Of a stretch of 48,685 bases of DNA, positions 15,504 to 23,945 are shown one piece after another. Source of the DNA: Sedimentisphaerales bacterium (GTDB lineage: Bacteria; Planctomycetota; Phycisphaerae; Sedimentisphaerales; Anaerohalosphaeraceae); contig JANQGW010000046.1 in assembly GCA_028282905.1 (NCBI GenBank), positions 1-48,685 of the forward strand. The letters run 5' to 3'. The translations under genes and the position numbers were made by a program. The notes below the pieces were generated by a model. The model searched no databases. It was not told the DNA's origin and saw nothing but the letters and a program-made list of their open reading frames with translations. Every line of letters begins with the position of its first letter. Within the stretch, counting starts at the first letter, position 1.

Positions 15504-16362
15504 ACTGGATGTACTTTACAACCTTATCCCCAAAATGTTGCCCTTTGAATCAATGGAGATGAAATTCATGCAGCAGGCCCTCGTGGGTCTGCTGCTTCTT
15601 GCACCGATGGTTGCTTTGATGGGGGTACAGGTCGTCAATTTCCGGATGGCATTTTTCGCCGATGCAATCAGTCACTCCGCTTTCACGGGGGTGGCTTTGG
15701 GACTTATTCTCTCGGTCAGCCCTCACTGGACGATGCCTGCTTTCGGCGTCATCGTCGGTTTAACGATCGTGGCCTCTCAGCGGCGAAGCGCTCTGTCGAC
15801 AGACACGGTCATTGGTGTATTTTTTTCCGGTGTGGTTGCGTTTGGCCTCGCTGTGGTCAGTCGGGATAAAGGGGCCGCTCGTAATATTCAACAATTTCTT
15901 TATGGCGACATCCTTACGATAGGAAACAATGATATCTGGGCAATGATCGCTCTGCTTTCGGTGCTGGTTTTCTTCCAGGTTTACGGTTACAACCGTCTCT
16001 TATACATTGGCCTTAATCCCGTTGTGGCAAAAGTACATGGCGTGCGTGTTGCTGCCTATCAGTACATCTATGCAGGGCTTTTGTCGTTGGTCGTTATTTT
16101 CTCCGTTAGAGCGGTAGGCGTTTTGCTGGTGACGGCTATGTTGATCGTACCGGCGGCAGCGGCACGCAATTTTGCACGTTCCTCAGGTGGCATGGTATGG
16201 TGGGCTCTTCTGGTCAGCACAACCTCAGCGATTATTGGATTACTGATTTCAGCACAAGATTGGGCTCGCACAGCCACTGGTGCAACGGTCATTCTCGTCG
16301 CTTTCGCTTGGTTTCTTGTGAGCTCAGGAGTTAATTTTATTCGAGGAGAAGAGCGTGCTTGA
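15496..16362 (+). CDS. znuB: Zinc ABC transporter permease
   Basis: 288 residues from ATG 15496 (AGGGG upstream); the frame is open further back into znuC. Eight to nine helices of the ABC-3 (ZnuB/MntC) family with typical motifs: ALVGLLLLAPMVALMGV, FFADAISHSAFTGVALG, VIGVFFSGVVAFGLAVVS, QFLYGDILTI, VKVHG-like AKVHGVRV, and LLVTAMLIVPAAAARNF. Last gene of the znuACB operon. No clear terminator follows. Confidence 0.93.
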   Translation: MPELDVLYNLIPKMLPFESMEMKFMQQALVGLLLLAPMVALMGVQVVNFRMAFFADAISHSAFTGVALGLILSVSPHWTMPAFGVIVGLTIVASQRRSALSTDTVIGVFFSGVVAFGLAVVSRDKGAARNIQQFLYGDILTIGNNDIWAMIALLSVLVFFQVYGYNRLLYIGLNPVVAKVHGVRVAAYQYIYAGLLSLVVIFSVRAVGVLLVTAMLIVPAAAARNFARSSGGMVWWALLVSTTSAIIGLLISAQDWARTATGATVILVAFAWFLVSSGVNFIRGEERA

Positions 16363-17579
16363 TCATTATAAAACTCCGTCGATGTCATAGCGATTCCAGA
16401 CGGGTCACTTGTTGGAGCCTTTGCGAGCCGAGAACGTATAAACCCGTTTCATACCCTGAGTGAGACTCCGAAATCATACAACCACTTTACAACCAAACAC
16501 CCAATTAACACACGAAATTTTAAAAATGAGACTCTGTAAAATTTTTAATATCATAGACTTATAAGAACTTGCAAAAGTTATGCAGTTTTTAGTAGCCTTG
16601 AGACAGTATAAAATATCCTGTTGCCTTTGAAAAACACTTCCCAAAAGAAAAGACGGGGAGCAGGTCAAAGTTATTTCTTCATCTATATAACTTAATCTGT
16701 CTTGGCATCGAAGTTCTTCATCAACTTCTTTTTTAAAACCCTCGTTGAATTCATAATTTCTGAAATTCAGAAATAGATTGGCTAAAATACAGGCCATTTC
16801 ATTTTGTCTAATTCTTTTCTTTGTCCTTTGCGTTGAACTTTTCTCCAATTAATGTTAATAACGATGACCCCATCATAATGATTTTAAAATCACTATTCAA
16901 TAGAACCAGAGATATTTATAAATATTTTATTTGAAATCACTTAAAGTACTTTTGGCAGTTTTATATAAACTTCATAAAGCATTTTCTTCTTCCCCCTTTG
17001 CCTGTTCCAACGCCAGCCCCACATTTCGCTCCTGTGCCGCTTTCTTATATATGAGCGTAGTTGGAGCTGGAGCATCTATTACAGAGAAGGGGCTGGTGAG
17101 GCACAGGTTTGGTCCCAGAAAAGTTATATGATTTATTTTAAAACCGTAATAACCCCGATATGATTTCAGCAACAGTGGTGGTATAATGTACCCTTGATCC
17201 TGTGGCTTTTTGGGAAAATGGAATTACCTGCCATTGGATTGATGCTGGATGGGAGAAACTTGAAGGTGGGGACTCAGAACAAGGGAGAGTTCTTAGCCAC
17301 CACCTTTTCTTTAATATGGCGAAAAACCAATTATCGCTTTGGTTGAGTTTAATGATTTCCCTGACTTGCAAGTCTTCTATCAAAAGACGCTTTGATTTGA
17401 GTGTACAGGACGCTATATTGGCATTGAATTCATTATAAAAGTATTCAAATTCTGCTAAAATCTTATAATTCAGTTGCAGAAGTTGGTACTATTTTGTCCT
17501 TTTTATTTTTTGTATTGACTTATATAGTTCAGAAGTGTAGACTGCTCCAAGCTCTTTTAGAAACCAAATATAATTGTTT
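16363..17579. other. About 1.2 kb without a convincing gene
   Basis: The stretch between znuB and the cobalamin riboswitch is AT-rich and has only weak open frames. The longest is 124 codons on the minus strand (16474-16848, beginning MEKSSTQRTKKRIRQNEMAC), low in complexity and not recognised. A richer segment at about 16985-17190 reads on the minus strand as LCLTSPFSVIDAPAPTTLIY, then KKAAQERNVGLALEQAKGEE. It looks like the end of a decayed gene or of a repeated element, and an adjoining minus-strand frame (17138-17383) could be its continuation. I cannot assign either. Confidence 0.4.
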
Positions 17580-17750
17580 AAGTACTTGAAAAAACTGTAC
17601 TTACAGGGAATGTGGTGAAAATCCACAACGGTCGCGCCGCTGTGATCATCCGCCCCGGTACTTTCCGGGAACCCTGACAACCTATGCCACTGTTTAAATC
17701 AAACGGGAAGGCGTTGTCGGGCAGGACGAGAGTCAGAATACCTGTTATGA
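17580..17750 (+). promoter_or_regulatory. Cobalamin riboswitch
   Basis: The conserved core is clear: ACAGGGAATG (17603-17612), GGTGAAAATCC with its closing ACA (17613-17626), ACGGTCGCGCCGCTGTGATC (17628-17647), a variable CCGG arm, GCCACTG (17686-17692) and the B12 box end AGTCAGAATACCTG (17731-17744). AGTAC near 17581 and GTACT near 17597 form the closing stem region. It is followed by a strong terminator at 17835-17871, so binding of adenosylcobalamin should cut transcription. The first genes behind it are not cob genes but the PEP-CTERM, dockerin and pseudopilin trio, with the cob/btu operon further on. Confidence 0.92.
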
Positions 17751-17834
17751 TGAATTAGTAAAGTTCTCGCGTAAAGAACGTCTCGATTGCCAGGTAGTTT
17801 GATTTTTCAAAAACTGGATATTATAAGATTTAGA

Positions 17835-17871
17835 AGCCGTTATTCCTTACGCAGGAATAGCGGCTTTTTTT
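17835..17871 (+). terminator. Riboswitch expression-platform terminator
   Basis: AGCCGTTATTCC (17835-17846) pairs with GGAATAGCGGCT (17854-17865) with one G-T wobble, loop TTACGCA, followed by seven T. It lies about 90 bases after the B12 box, as expected of the transcription-terminating arm of the riboswitch. Confidence 0.88.
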
Positions 17872-17895
17872 GTGAAATTAGAAATCTTAATATTA

Positions 17896-18153
17896 ATGGA
17901 GAGTGAGAAAACTTGTCTATGTAATGAGGCGCCGATACAAAAGGACCGACGCCCCTTAGAGAGACCGATTTTGGCTTCCCTTTTAGCAAAGTTATTATAG
18001 CTTAAATCGAAAAAGATTGCAACTATACTGTTGCATACCATTTCTCTGAAGGCTGTCCTTATCCTGCTCATTGGCGTCTTATTACCTTTTGCAATCTGGA
18101 TTGGAGGTGACGATCATGTAGTAAATGATTTTGGTAATGAGATTACAATCTAA
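17896..18153 (+). pseudogene. Small membrane-protein ORF interrupted by TAG
   Basis: From ATG 17896 the frame gives 34 codons (MESEKTCLCNEAPI..., ending LLAKLL), then TAG at 17998-18000, then 50 further codons in the same frame to TAA at 18151. The second part has a clean membrane helix (AVLILLIGVLLPFAIWIGG) and a polar tail (DDHVVNDFGNEITI). This looks like one 85-codon membrane protein with a nonsense mutation, placed between the riboswitch terminator and the PEP-CTERM gene. I do not recognise it. There is no good Shine-Dalgarno, so confidence is low. Confidence 0.4.
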
Positions 18154-18193
18154 AGCAGACAATACTAATACTTAAAATTTAGAGAATGGAAAG

Positions 18194-18814
18194 ATGAAAA
18201 AAACAATTTGTTTAATAATGATCGTCAGTTGTATTTCCCCGGTATGGGCATCATTGTATCAATTTACAGACACCCTTGGCCAGACTGCTTCGATTGATGT
18301 GGAATACTGGACTGGTACCGGAGCCAACGAAACAATCCTAGTCATTGACTGGAATCAGTCGGGCACTTACGTTTCAGAATCACACGCATTTGGCTATCGC
18401 TGGGACGGCACCAAAACTGTCGCGGAAATGCTTATCGATATCGACGCAAATGGCGCCCTCGATACCGATACAGGCTATGGTGGTGCGTTTGTCAACAATC
18501 TGTATTACAACGATGTCGATGGCGACACACACGCCCACAACGAATCGGGCAGTTTCAACCTCGGCAGCACGAGCGATATTTATGCAGAATGGGGCAACAT
18601 GAACTCAAATTGGACCATGCTGGGCGAATGGGAAGCGAACCAAGCGGGCATTGACGCTGAAAACCTTGTAAACGGCCAGCTTGAAGGCATCAATGTGATG
18701 TACTGGTTCGATACAACACAGCCGTATATGAATCTAGATGTTCCAATTGTCCCCGAACCGGCAACATTGGCCCTGCTGGGTCTGGGTGCATTGGTATTAA
18801 GAAAACGTAAATAA
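18194..18814 (+). CDS. PEP-CTERM surface protein under cobalamin riboswitch
   Basis: 206 residues. Signal peptide MKKTICLIMIVSCISPVWA. The mature part has SLYQFTDTLGQTASIDVEYW, LVIDWNQSGTYVSESHAFGY, an Asp-rich stretch (IDIDANGALDTDTGYGGAF), a His pair in DGDTHAHNES, and ends with the sorting tail VPEPATLALLGLGALVL and RKRK. The body is a single compact domain I cannot name. It is the first intact gene after the B12 riboswitch, so it should be made when cobalamin is scarce. A surface receptor or scavenger for corrinoids is the obvious hypothesis. Confidence 0.8.
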   Translation: MKKTICLIMIVSCISPVWASLYQFTDTLGQTASIDVEYWTGTGANETILVIDWNQSGTYVSESHAFGYRWDGTKTVAEMLIDIDANGALDTDTGYGGAFVNNLYYNDVDGDTHAHNESGSFNLGSTSDIYAEWGNMNSNWTMLGEWEANQAGIDAENLVNGQLEGINVMYWFDTTQPYMNLDVPIVPEPATLALLGLGALVLRKRK

Positions 18815-18827
18815 CTTAACTCATTCG

Positions 18828-18864
18828 AGCCTCCGGACACTTTTTGTCGGAGGCTTACTTTTTT
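18828..18864 (+). terminator. Terminator-like hairpin after the cobalamin-linked PEP-CTERM gene
   Basis: AGCCTCC (18828-18834) pairs with GGAGGCT (18849-18855), extended inward by GAC/GTC with one bulged G, followed by TACTTTTTT. It may lower expression of the downstream genes relative to the PEP-CTERM gene, giving more surface protein than enzyme; no new promoter is obvious before 18878. Confidence 0.7.
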
Positions 18865-18877
18865 AAGGTGATATTAA

Positions 18878-19834
18878 ATGAGATTCATACCAGTTATCAT
18901 ATTGATGCTGACGACATGTTTTGCTACAGCATTGCATGCTGATGAGTTTAGCGATTTTGCGACAGAAGTAGTTGATTTTTCAGGGAGTTTCGGCCCTTCA
19001 CCTTATGACGAGCCCAACGCAATTCTCGGAAAACCGGCAACCCAATGTCAAAACATTCCGGGACCGTGGGGTGGCGGTATATTTCACGTTAAACTTGTCG
19101 AGCCGGCCTATAACGTTGACCTTGGGGGTAATAAGGTCATAACCTCAATCTATCCGACAGAATCTATTACAGTCAAATTTGACCACAAGGTCGTTGACTA
19201 CCCGGGCAATTTATACGGTGAAGATCTGATTGTGTTCGGCAACTCGTTCTTTGTCGGAACTGGTGATTACGTCAACGATACCACAGATTTAAGACAATAT
19301 ATGTTAACCACCGGTGTATTTTCAGAGCCGGTTACAGTATCAGTCAGTCAAGATGGGATAACATGGCACGAATTTACCAGCGGCCCTTTTACAGATGACT
19401 ATTATCCCACTCAGGCGTGTGTCTGGGATCCCAATCTTTTTGATCAGACCGGTAACGGGTGGACAGACGAGGAGATGGATTTTACAAAACCCGTTGATCC
19501 GGATCTTTCCGCTGCTGATTTTGAGTATATATCGACGTATGCTGCGATACAACTTTATGATGGTTCTGGAGGTGGAACAGCATTTGACCTGCAGGATTTA
19601 ACAAGTTATAGCGATTTAGAAGTCGACGAAGAAACAGGCTATCGCTGGATACAATATATTAAATTATCTAGTAATTATCAAGGCGAAATTGACGCTGTTT
19701 CAGATGTTACAGCCTGTGGTGATCCAACACATCCCTATCCTCTTGGAGACATCAATGAAGATTGCTCTGTGGATTTGAAGGACTTTGCTTTAATGGCACA
19801 GAACTGGCTTGTTTGTACCTATGATTGTGACTAA
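18878..19834 (+). CDS. Secreted protein with dockerin-like repeat, cobalamin-linked
   Basis: 318 residues. Signal peptide 1-21 (MLTTCFATALHA). The body begins FATEVVDFSGSFGPSPYDEP and NAILGKPATQCQN, then has beta-sheet-rich sequence (DLIVFGNSFFVG, VSVSQDGITWHEF), an order I associate with cell-surface proteins found beside corrinoid genes. One dockerin-like repeat with a Cys tail closes the protein (GDINEDCSVDLKDFALMAQN, then WLVC). The repeat is close to that of the module 2 dockerin protein. Shine-Dalgarno AAGGTGA before ATG 18878. The 3' end overlaps the pseudopilin gene. Confidence 0.82.
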   Translation: MRFIPVIILMLTTCFATALHADEFSDFATEVVDFSGSFGPSPYDEPNAILGKPATQCQNIPGPWGGGIFHVKLVEPAYNVDLGGNKVITSIYPTESITVKFDHKVVDYPGNLYGEDLIVFGNSFFVGTGDYVNDTTDLRQYMLTTGVFSEPVTVSVSQDGITWHEFTSGPFTDDYYPTQACVWDPNLFDQTGNGWTDEEMDFTKPVDPDLSAADFEYISTYAAIQLYDGSGGGTAFDLQDLTSYSDLEVDEETGYRWIQYIKLSSNYQGEIDAVSDVTACGDPTHPYPLGDINEDCSVDLKDFALMAQNWLVCTYDCD

Positions 19835-20681
19835 ACATAAATTGAATTTTAGTAATGGCTTCACACTTATTGAGCTTTTGGTGGTGATCGGTGTAATTGC
19901 TTTACTTTTGAGTGTTATATTGCCATCTCTAAATCTTGCAAAAGAGCAAGCCAAAGGGATATATTGTTTGTCCAATTTGAGACAGATGACAATTGCATCT
20001 GCTACCTACAATTCAGAGAATAATGGTTACTTTCCCATTGCCCAGTGGTCTGATGAAACAAAAAGTTACTGCTGGGATTTTATTACTTATACTGATAACG
20101 GGATTGAGGTTGTTGAGCCGGGATTGTTATGGCAAGGTGATACCATTGATAAAATAAATCAATGCCCTTCATATAAGGGGAGTAATAACTGGGGCACGAT
20201 TGATACCTATACGGGCTACAATTATAACACAAGCTATATCGGACACGGCCAGGGTGAGTCAACAACAAGCCTATATGACGGTACGATAAAGCCGCATCCA
20301 GTCTGGCCCGATTTTTATGAAATTGTTATGCCTGCAAAAACCGGACAGCTAAGTAGTCCCGGTAATTGTGCATTATTTGGAGATGGACATTATGCAGGCG
20401 GTGCAAATAAGTTCATGCGAAGTCCAGATACTTGGGACGGTGATAGGTTTACAGGAATTAAATCTGCGGGTACGCAAGGATACAGGCATTGTGGAAAAAC
20501 CAATGTTGCCTGGGCAGATGGACATGCCTCTTCGCAGATAGAATATTATACTGATTCGCATGATAACGTTTACGATATTCCGCTTATGAATGTTACAAAT
20601 CTACTGGATAACTATAATGAGAATGCCAAAATTAAAATTGGTTTTCTTTCTCAGAATAATACCATGTACCACCTAAAATAG
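19821..20681 (+). CDS. Type II pseudopilin-like protein, cobalamin-linked
   Basis: 286 residues from ATG 19821 (MIVTKHKLNFSNG then [16 protein letters not shown]); a TTG at 19809 is an alternative. Long hydrophobic helix, then LSNLRQMTIASATYNSENNG and, late in the protein, GYRHCGKTNVAWADGHASSQ, the H-X9-DG box. It overlaps the dockerin gene by 14 bases and is followed 18 bases later by cobT, so surface trio and biosynthetic genes are in one transcription unit. Confidence 0.87.
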   Translation: MIVTKHKLNFSNGFTLIELLVVIGVIALLLSVILPSLNLAKEQAKGIYCLSNLRQMTIASATYNSENNGYFPIAQWSDETKSYCWDFITYTDNGIEVVEPGLLWQGDTIDKINQCPSYKGSNNWGTIDTYTGYNYNTSYIGHGQGESTTSLYDGTIKPHPVWPDFYEIVMPAKTGQLSSPGNCALFGDGHYAGGANKFMRSPDTWDGDRFTGIKSAGTQGYRHCGKTNVAWADGHASSQIEYYTDSHDNVYDIPLMNVTNLLDNYNENAKIKIGFLSQNNTMYHLK

Positions 20682-20699
20682 ATAATATCGGGAATAATT

Positions 20700-21707
20700 T
20701 TGAATATAAGCATAATACTTGACCATCTCAATGGGCTTACAAAACCACCGGGAAGTCTTGGCCGTCTTGAGGAATTGGCAGCTAAGCTATGTCTATGTCA
20801 GAAAACGCTGAAGCCTCAAACTAAGCCTCGACACATTATAATATTCGCGGCAGATCATGGAGTTACAAAGGAAGGTATCTCCGCATGGCCTGCTGAAGTG
20901 ACAGAATTAATGATTAAGAATATTGTCAGTGGCGGGGCTGCAAGCAGTGTCTTGGCAAATACTACGAATACTGCATTAGACGTTGTTGATGTGGGCTCAT
21001 TCGGACAGCCCATCGATAAGGGCAATAATTATAAAAATGCCAGGATTGCAAATGGAACCGCCAATCTTGCTAAAGAGCCTGCGATGACCCGCAAGCAATT
21101 TGAACAAGTCCTACAAATCGGTAGCGAAGAGGCCGAATGTGCCATCAATAATGGAGCTCAGGTTGTAGCAGCCGGTGAAATGGGTATTGGTAATACAACG
21201 GCTTCATCCTGTCTGTCTACACTGTTGTGCGATGTGCCGGTAGAATCAATAACCGGGCCGGGAGCAGGCGCTGATGATCGAATCATATCCCGAAAAATCC
21301 AGATTGTTTCAGATGCTGTCGAAAAAGTTAGAAGCCAAAGCGTTGGTGACAATATTGAAGATATTGCATCTGTTTGTGGATTTGAGATTGCCGCAATGGC
21401 AGGCTTTTATATGACAGCAGCTAAGTTAAAAACGATAATGGTGATTGACGGTTTTATTTCTACCGCGGCTGCTTTAATCGCAGAAGTTCTATCAAACGGT
21501 ACTCGGAACTATATGATCGCCTCACATTGCTCAGCGGAACCGGGGCATAAGATTCTGCTGGAAAAGCTACAGCTTCAGCCGCTTTTAGACTGGTCCATGC
21601 GATTGGGAGAAGGAACCGGGGCGCTGCTGGTGATGCCATTGCTGGATGCTGCGGCAGATATTGTATCAAAAATGGCAACATTTGAGTCGGCAGGAATCAA
21701 ACAGTGA
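20700..21707 (+). CDS. cobT: Nicotinate-nucleotide:dimethylbenzimidazole phosphoribosyltransferase
   Basis: 335 residues, normal for CobT. N-terminal LTKPPGSLGRLEELA, then IIIFAADHGVTKEGISAWP, SGGAASSVLA, GAQVVAAGEMGIGNTTASSC, TGPGAGADD and the catalytic region SMRLGEGTGALLVMPLLDAA. It makes alpha-ribazole phosphate from the lower base for the nucleotide loop of cobalamin. TTG start with GGGA upstream. Its stop overlaps the GTG start of cobS. Confidence 0.95.
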   Translation: MNISIILDHLNGLTKPPGSLGRLEELAAKLCLCQKTLKPQTKPRHIIIFAADHGVTKEGISAWPAEVTELMIKNIVSGGAASSVLANTTNTALDVVDVGSFGQPIDKGNNYKNARIANGTANLAKEPAMTRKQFEQVLQIGSEEAECAINNGAQVVAAGEMGIGNTTASSCLSTLLCDVPVESITGPGAGADDRIISRKIQIVSDAVEKVRSQSVGDNIEDIASVCGFEIAAMAGFYMTAAKLKTIMVIDGFISTAAALIAEVLSNGTRNYMIASHCSAEPGHKILLEKLQLQPLLDWSMRLGEGTGALLVMPLLDAAADIVSKMATFESAGIKQ

Positions 21708-22483
21708 AAAACAAAATACTCCTGCCATTATTAACGACGATTCAATTTCTGACCCGTATTCCGGTTCCAAATGGTAATATGCCTTCTGAGCCAAAAGTAT
21801 TTCAGAAAGTCGTTTGGTTTATGCCTCTTGTAGGGATGCTAATCGGGTTGATTACCGCAGGTGTTTTTGTTTTGTGCCAGCTTGTATTTAATGCCCTACT
21901 GGCCGCCGCAATTGCTATTGCCGTTGAATTATTGGTCACGGGAGCGTTTCATGAAGATGCAGTTGCAGACTATTTTGATGCATTCGGTGGCGGTTGGACA
22001 AAAGAAGACATATTGAGAATCCTGAAAGACAGCCGTATCGGCAGTTTCGGGGCAGCATCACTTATTATGGCCCTTGTTTTACGGATTCTGGCGATTGCTT
22101 CTTTGGAAGGTGTTTTGTTCCAGATGGTTGTTATTGCAACCTCGGCATCTGTCGGGCGACTGGCGACGGTTGCTTCAGTTGGACTTTTAAAGCCGGTTGC
22201 GGCTAGGGAGGGACTTGCTAAAGAGGCTGGGCATCATGCCAAAAAAAAGGATGTATTTATCGCCGTTCTGATGATTTTACCGGTCTTCGTAATTTGGGGA
22301 TATTTGATGCCAGCAAAGATGCTTATCTCACTGGCTGCAGTCGCAATACTGCTGGTGGTTATATTACGGAAGATTCAAAGACTGATTGGTGGCATGACCG
22401 GTGATTGCCTCGGCATGATTTGCTATATGACTCAAATTGTCATTTTGACAGTCTCTGCTGCACAGTGGAGGGGGTTGAATTGA
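21704..22483 (+). CDS. cobS: Adenosylcobinamide-GDP ribazoletransferase (cobalamin synthase)
   Basis: 259 residues, integral membrane. N-terminal TTIQFLTRIPVPNG, then FMPLVGMLIGLI, the acidic motif GAFHEDAVADYFDAFGGGW, ILKDSRIGSFGAASLIMAL and C-terminal GGMTGDCLGMICYM. All are typical of CobS, which joins adenosylcobinamide-GDP with alpha-ribazole. GTG start overlapping the cobT stop (GTGA). Confidence 0.95.
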   Translation: MKNKILLPLLTTIQFLTRIPVPNGNMPSEPKVFQKVVWFMPLVGMLIGLITAGVFVLCQLVFNALLAAAIAIAVELLVTGAFHEDAVADYFDAFGGGWTKEDILRILKDSRIGSFGAASLIMALVLRILAIASLEGVLFQMVVIATSASVGRLATVASVGLLKPVAAREGLAKEAGHHAKKKDVFIAVLMILPVFVIWGYLMPAKMLISLAAVAILLVVILRKIQRLIGGMTGDCLGMICYMTQIVILTVSAAQWRGLN

Positions 22484-23046
22484 AACGTACGCTGATTCTT
22501 GTCCGTCATGGCCAGGTCCATAAAAAATATCAAGGCATCTGTTATGGTTCAAGCGATGTTGAGCTAAGCGAGCTTGGGCAAAGCCAAAGCCTTAAGATCG
22601 TATCCGAGATGAACCAATATCCCATTGACTTAATCTATCACAGTGACCTTAAAAGAACTCGCTTTTTGGCAGAATTGCTTGCGGAAAGAACAAAGACAAA
22701 GATTATTGCTGATGCCCGGCTCCGTGAGAGACACTTCGGTGCATGGGAGCTAAAAAGCTGGGACGAGATTTATGCCGAAGCCGGAAACCAGATGAATGGT
22801 CTTTTTGACAGGCCGGACACTTTTGCCCCTTCAGGCGGTGAGACCACATTTGCCTTTCGAGACAGAATCATGTCCTGGTATCGGAGTATTCCTGAGGAAG
22901 GAACCTTTGCAGTGATTGCTCATGGCGGGACGATTGCCGCATTGCTGGGCACATTCCGGCAGCAGTCTGTCAAACAATGGCTTGATTTGATTCCACAATA
23001 TGGAGAGTCTATCATTCGTTCTGAAGACGAGGAGGTCATAAATTGA
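22480..23046 (+). CDS. cobC: Alpha-ribazole phosphatase-type histidine phosphatase
   Basis: 188 residues from TTG 22480, chosen because GGAGGGGG lies five bases upstream and the TTG overlaps the cobS TGA (TTGA), as happens again with the next gene. Histidine-phosphatase core: LVRHGQ (catalytic His), SDLKRTRFLAELLA, ERHFGAWE and VIAHGGTIAALLG. In this context it removes the phosphate from alpha-ribazole-5'-phosphate. Confidence 0.9.
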   Translation: MKRTLILVRHGQVHKKYQGICYGSSDVELSELGQSQSLKIVSEMNQYPIDLIYHSDLKRTRFLAELLAERTKTKIIADARLRERHFGAWELKSWDEIYAEAGNQMNGLFDRPDTFAPSGGETTFAFRDRIMSWYRSIPEEGTFAVIAHGGTIAALLGTFRQQSVKQWLDLIPQYGESIIRSEDEEVIN

Positions 23047-23945
23047 ATAAATACTTGAAATGGGTATTGATTGGCTCATGTATTAGCATCTGCTTTATCA
23101 GTGTATACTTGGCCGGGAACAGTCAACCCTCGGTTGAACATGAAAATATTTCGGTCAGCCGGATTGTTTCAATTAACCCGGCAGCGACGGAGATTCTGTT
23201 TGAACTGGGCTGTCAGGATAAACTCATTGCGGTTAGTGATTTCTGTAATTACCCACCTGAAATAGAAAATATCGATAAAGTTGGCGGCGTTATTAATCCC
23301 AACTTTGAACATATCAGCGTACTCAATCCTGATTTGATCATTATTCAAGGGAAGTGTGACAATATTGTAGATTATTGCAGGCACAAGGAAATCGAATACA
23401 TCAATATCAATTTAAGAAATATTAGTGAGATATATCATGGTATCAATGATCTCGGGGAGATACTTCAGTGCCAGGAAACTGCAAACACGTTGTGCAGAAA
23501 AATCCAAAAAGAACTTGAAGCGGTAAAGGATCAATTGGATTCAGCAAACAAGAAGAAAGTCTTTTTCTCACTTTACCGGATGCCGGGTACATTGACAAAT
23601 ATTACCACGTGCGGCCCAGACACCTTTCTTAACGAAATTATCACCATCGCAGGCGGGCATAATATATTCAGCGACCTTAAACAAGACTATCCCGTAGTTT
23701 CGAAGGAAACTCTTCTCAAGCGTCAGCCTGAAATCATTATTGAAACATATTCACATTCAACCGGTCAGGACTCTGATTTTGCCGATGTATTCGAATGCTG
23801 GCCTGTGCTAGACAAGCTCGATGCAGTACAAAATGGAAATATCCACATGGTTGACAGTGATCTTGTTTTAAGGCCGGGACCAAGAGTCGGTCAGGCTGCC
23901 CTTGAACTTGCAAGAATAATTCATCCCGAGTTGTTTTATGAATGA
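23043..23945 (+). CDS. btuF: Cobalamin ABC transporter substrate-binding protein
   Basis: 300 residues. N-terminal membrane/signal segment (WVLIGSCISICFISVYLAG), no lipobox Cys, then the BtuF/FepB fold: RIVSINPAATEILFELGCQD, VGGVINPNFEHISVLNPDLI, the long linker helix, CGPDTFLNEIITIAGGHNIF and VVSKETLLKRQPEIIIE. TTG start overlapping cobC's TGA. With the two next genes it forms a type II ABC importer; corrinoid is the likely ligand from riboswitch and neighbours, though iron-chelate binders look similar. Confidence 0.88.
   Translation: MNKYLKWVLIGSCISICFISVYLAGNSQPSVEHENISVSRIVSINPAATEILFELGCQDKLIAVSDFCNYPPEIENIDKVGGVINPNFEHISVLNPDLIIIQGKCDNIVDYCRHKEIEYININLRNISEIYHGINDLGEILQCQETANTLCRKIQKELEAVKDQLDSANKKKVFFSLYRMPGTLTNITTCGPDTFLNEIITIAGGHNIFSDLKQDYPVVSKETLLKRQPEIIIETYSHSTGQDSDFADVFECWPVLDKLDAVQNGNIHMVDSDLVLRPGPRVGQAALELARIIHPELFYE

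Noticed and set aside
16474..16848. 124-codon minus-strand ORF after znuB.
   Set aside because: Low-complexity AT-rich sequence, no Shine-Dalgarno or family resemblance; mentioned in the region entry but not called a gene.
423..18153. Several ORFs with in-frame TAG suggested stop-codon recoding.
   Set aside because: TAG is the normal stop of znuA, btuC and the pseudopilin at 20681, recombinase copy 2 is interrupted by TAA, and copy 1 also has a frameshift and a deletion. Ordinary decay explains this.
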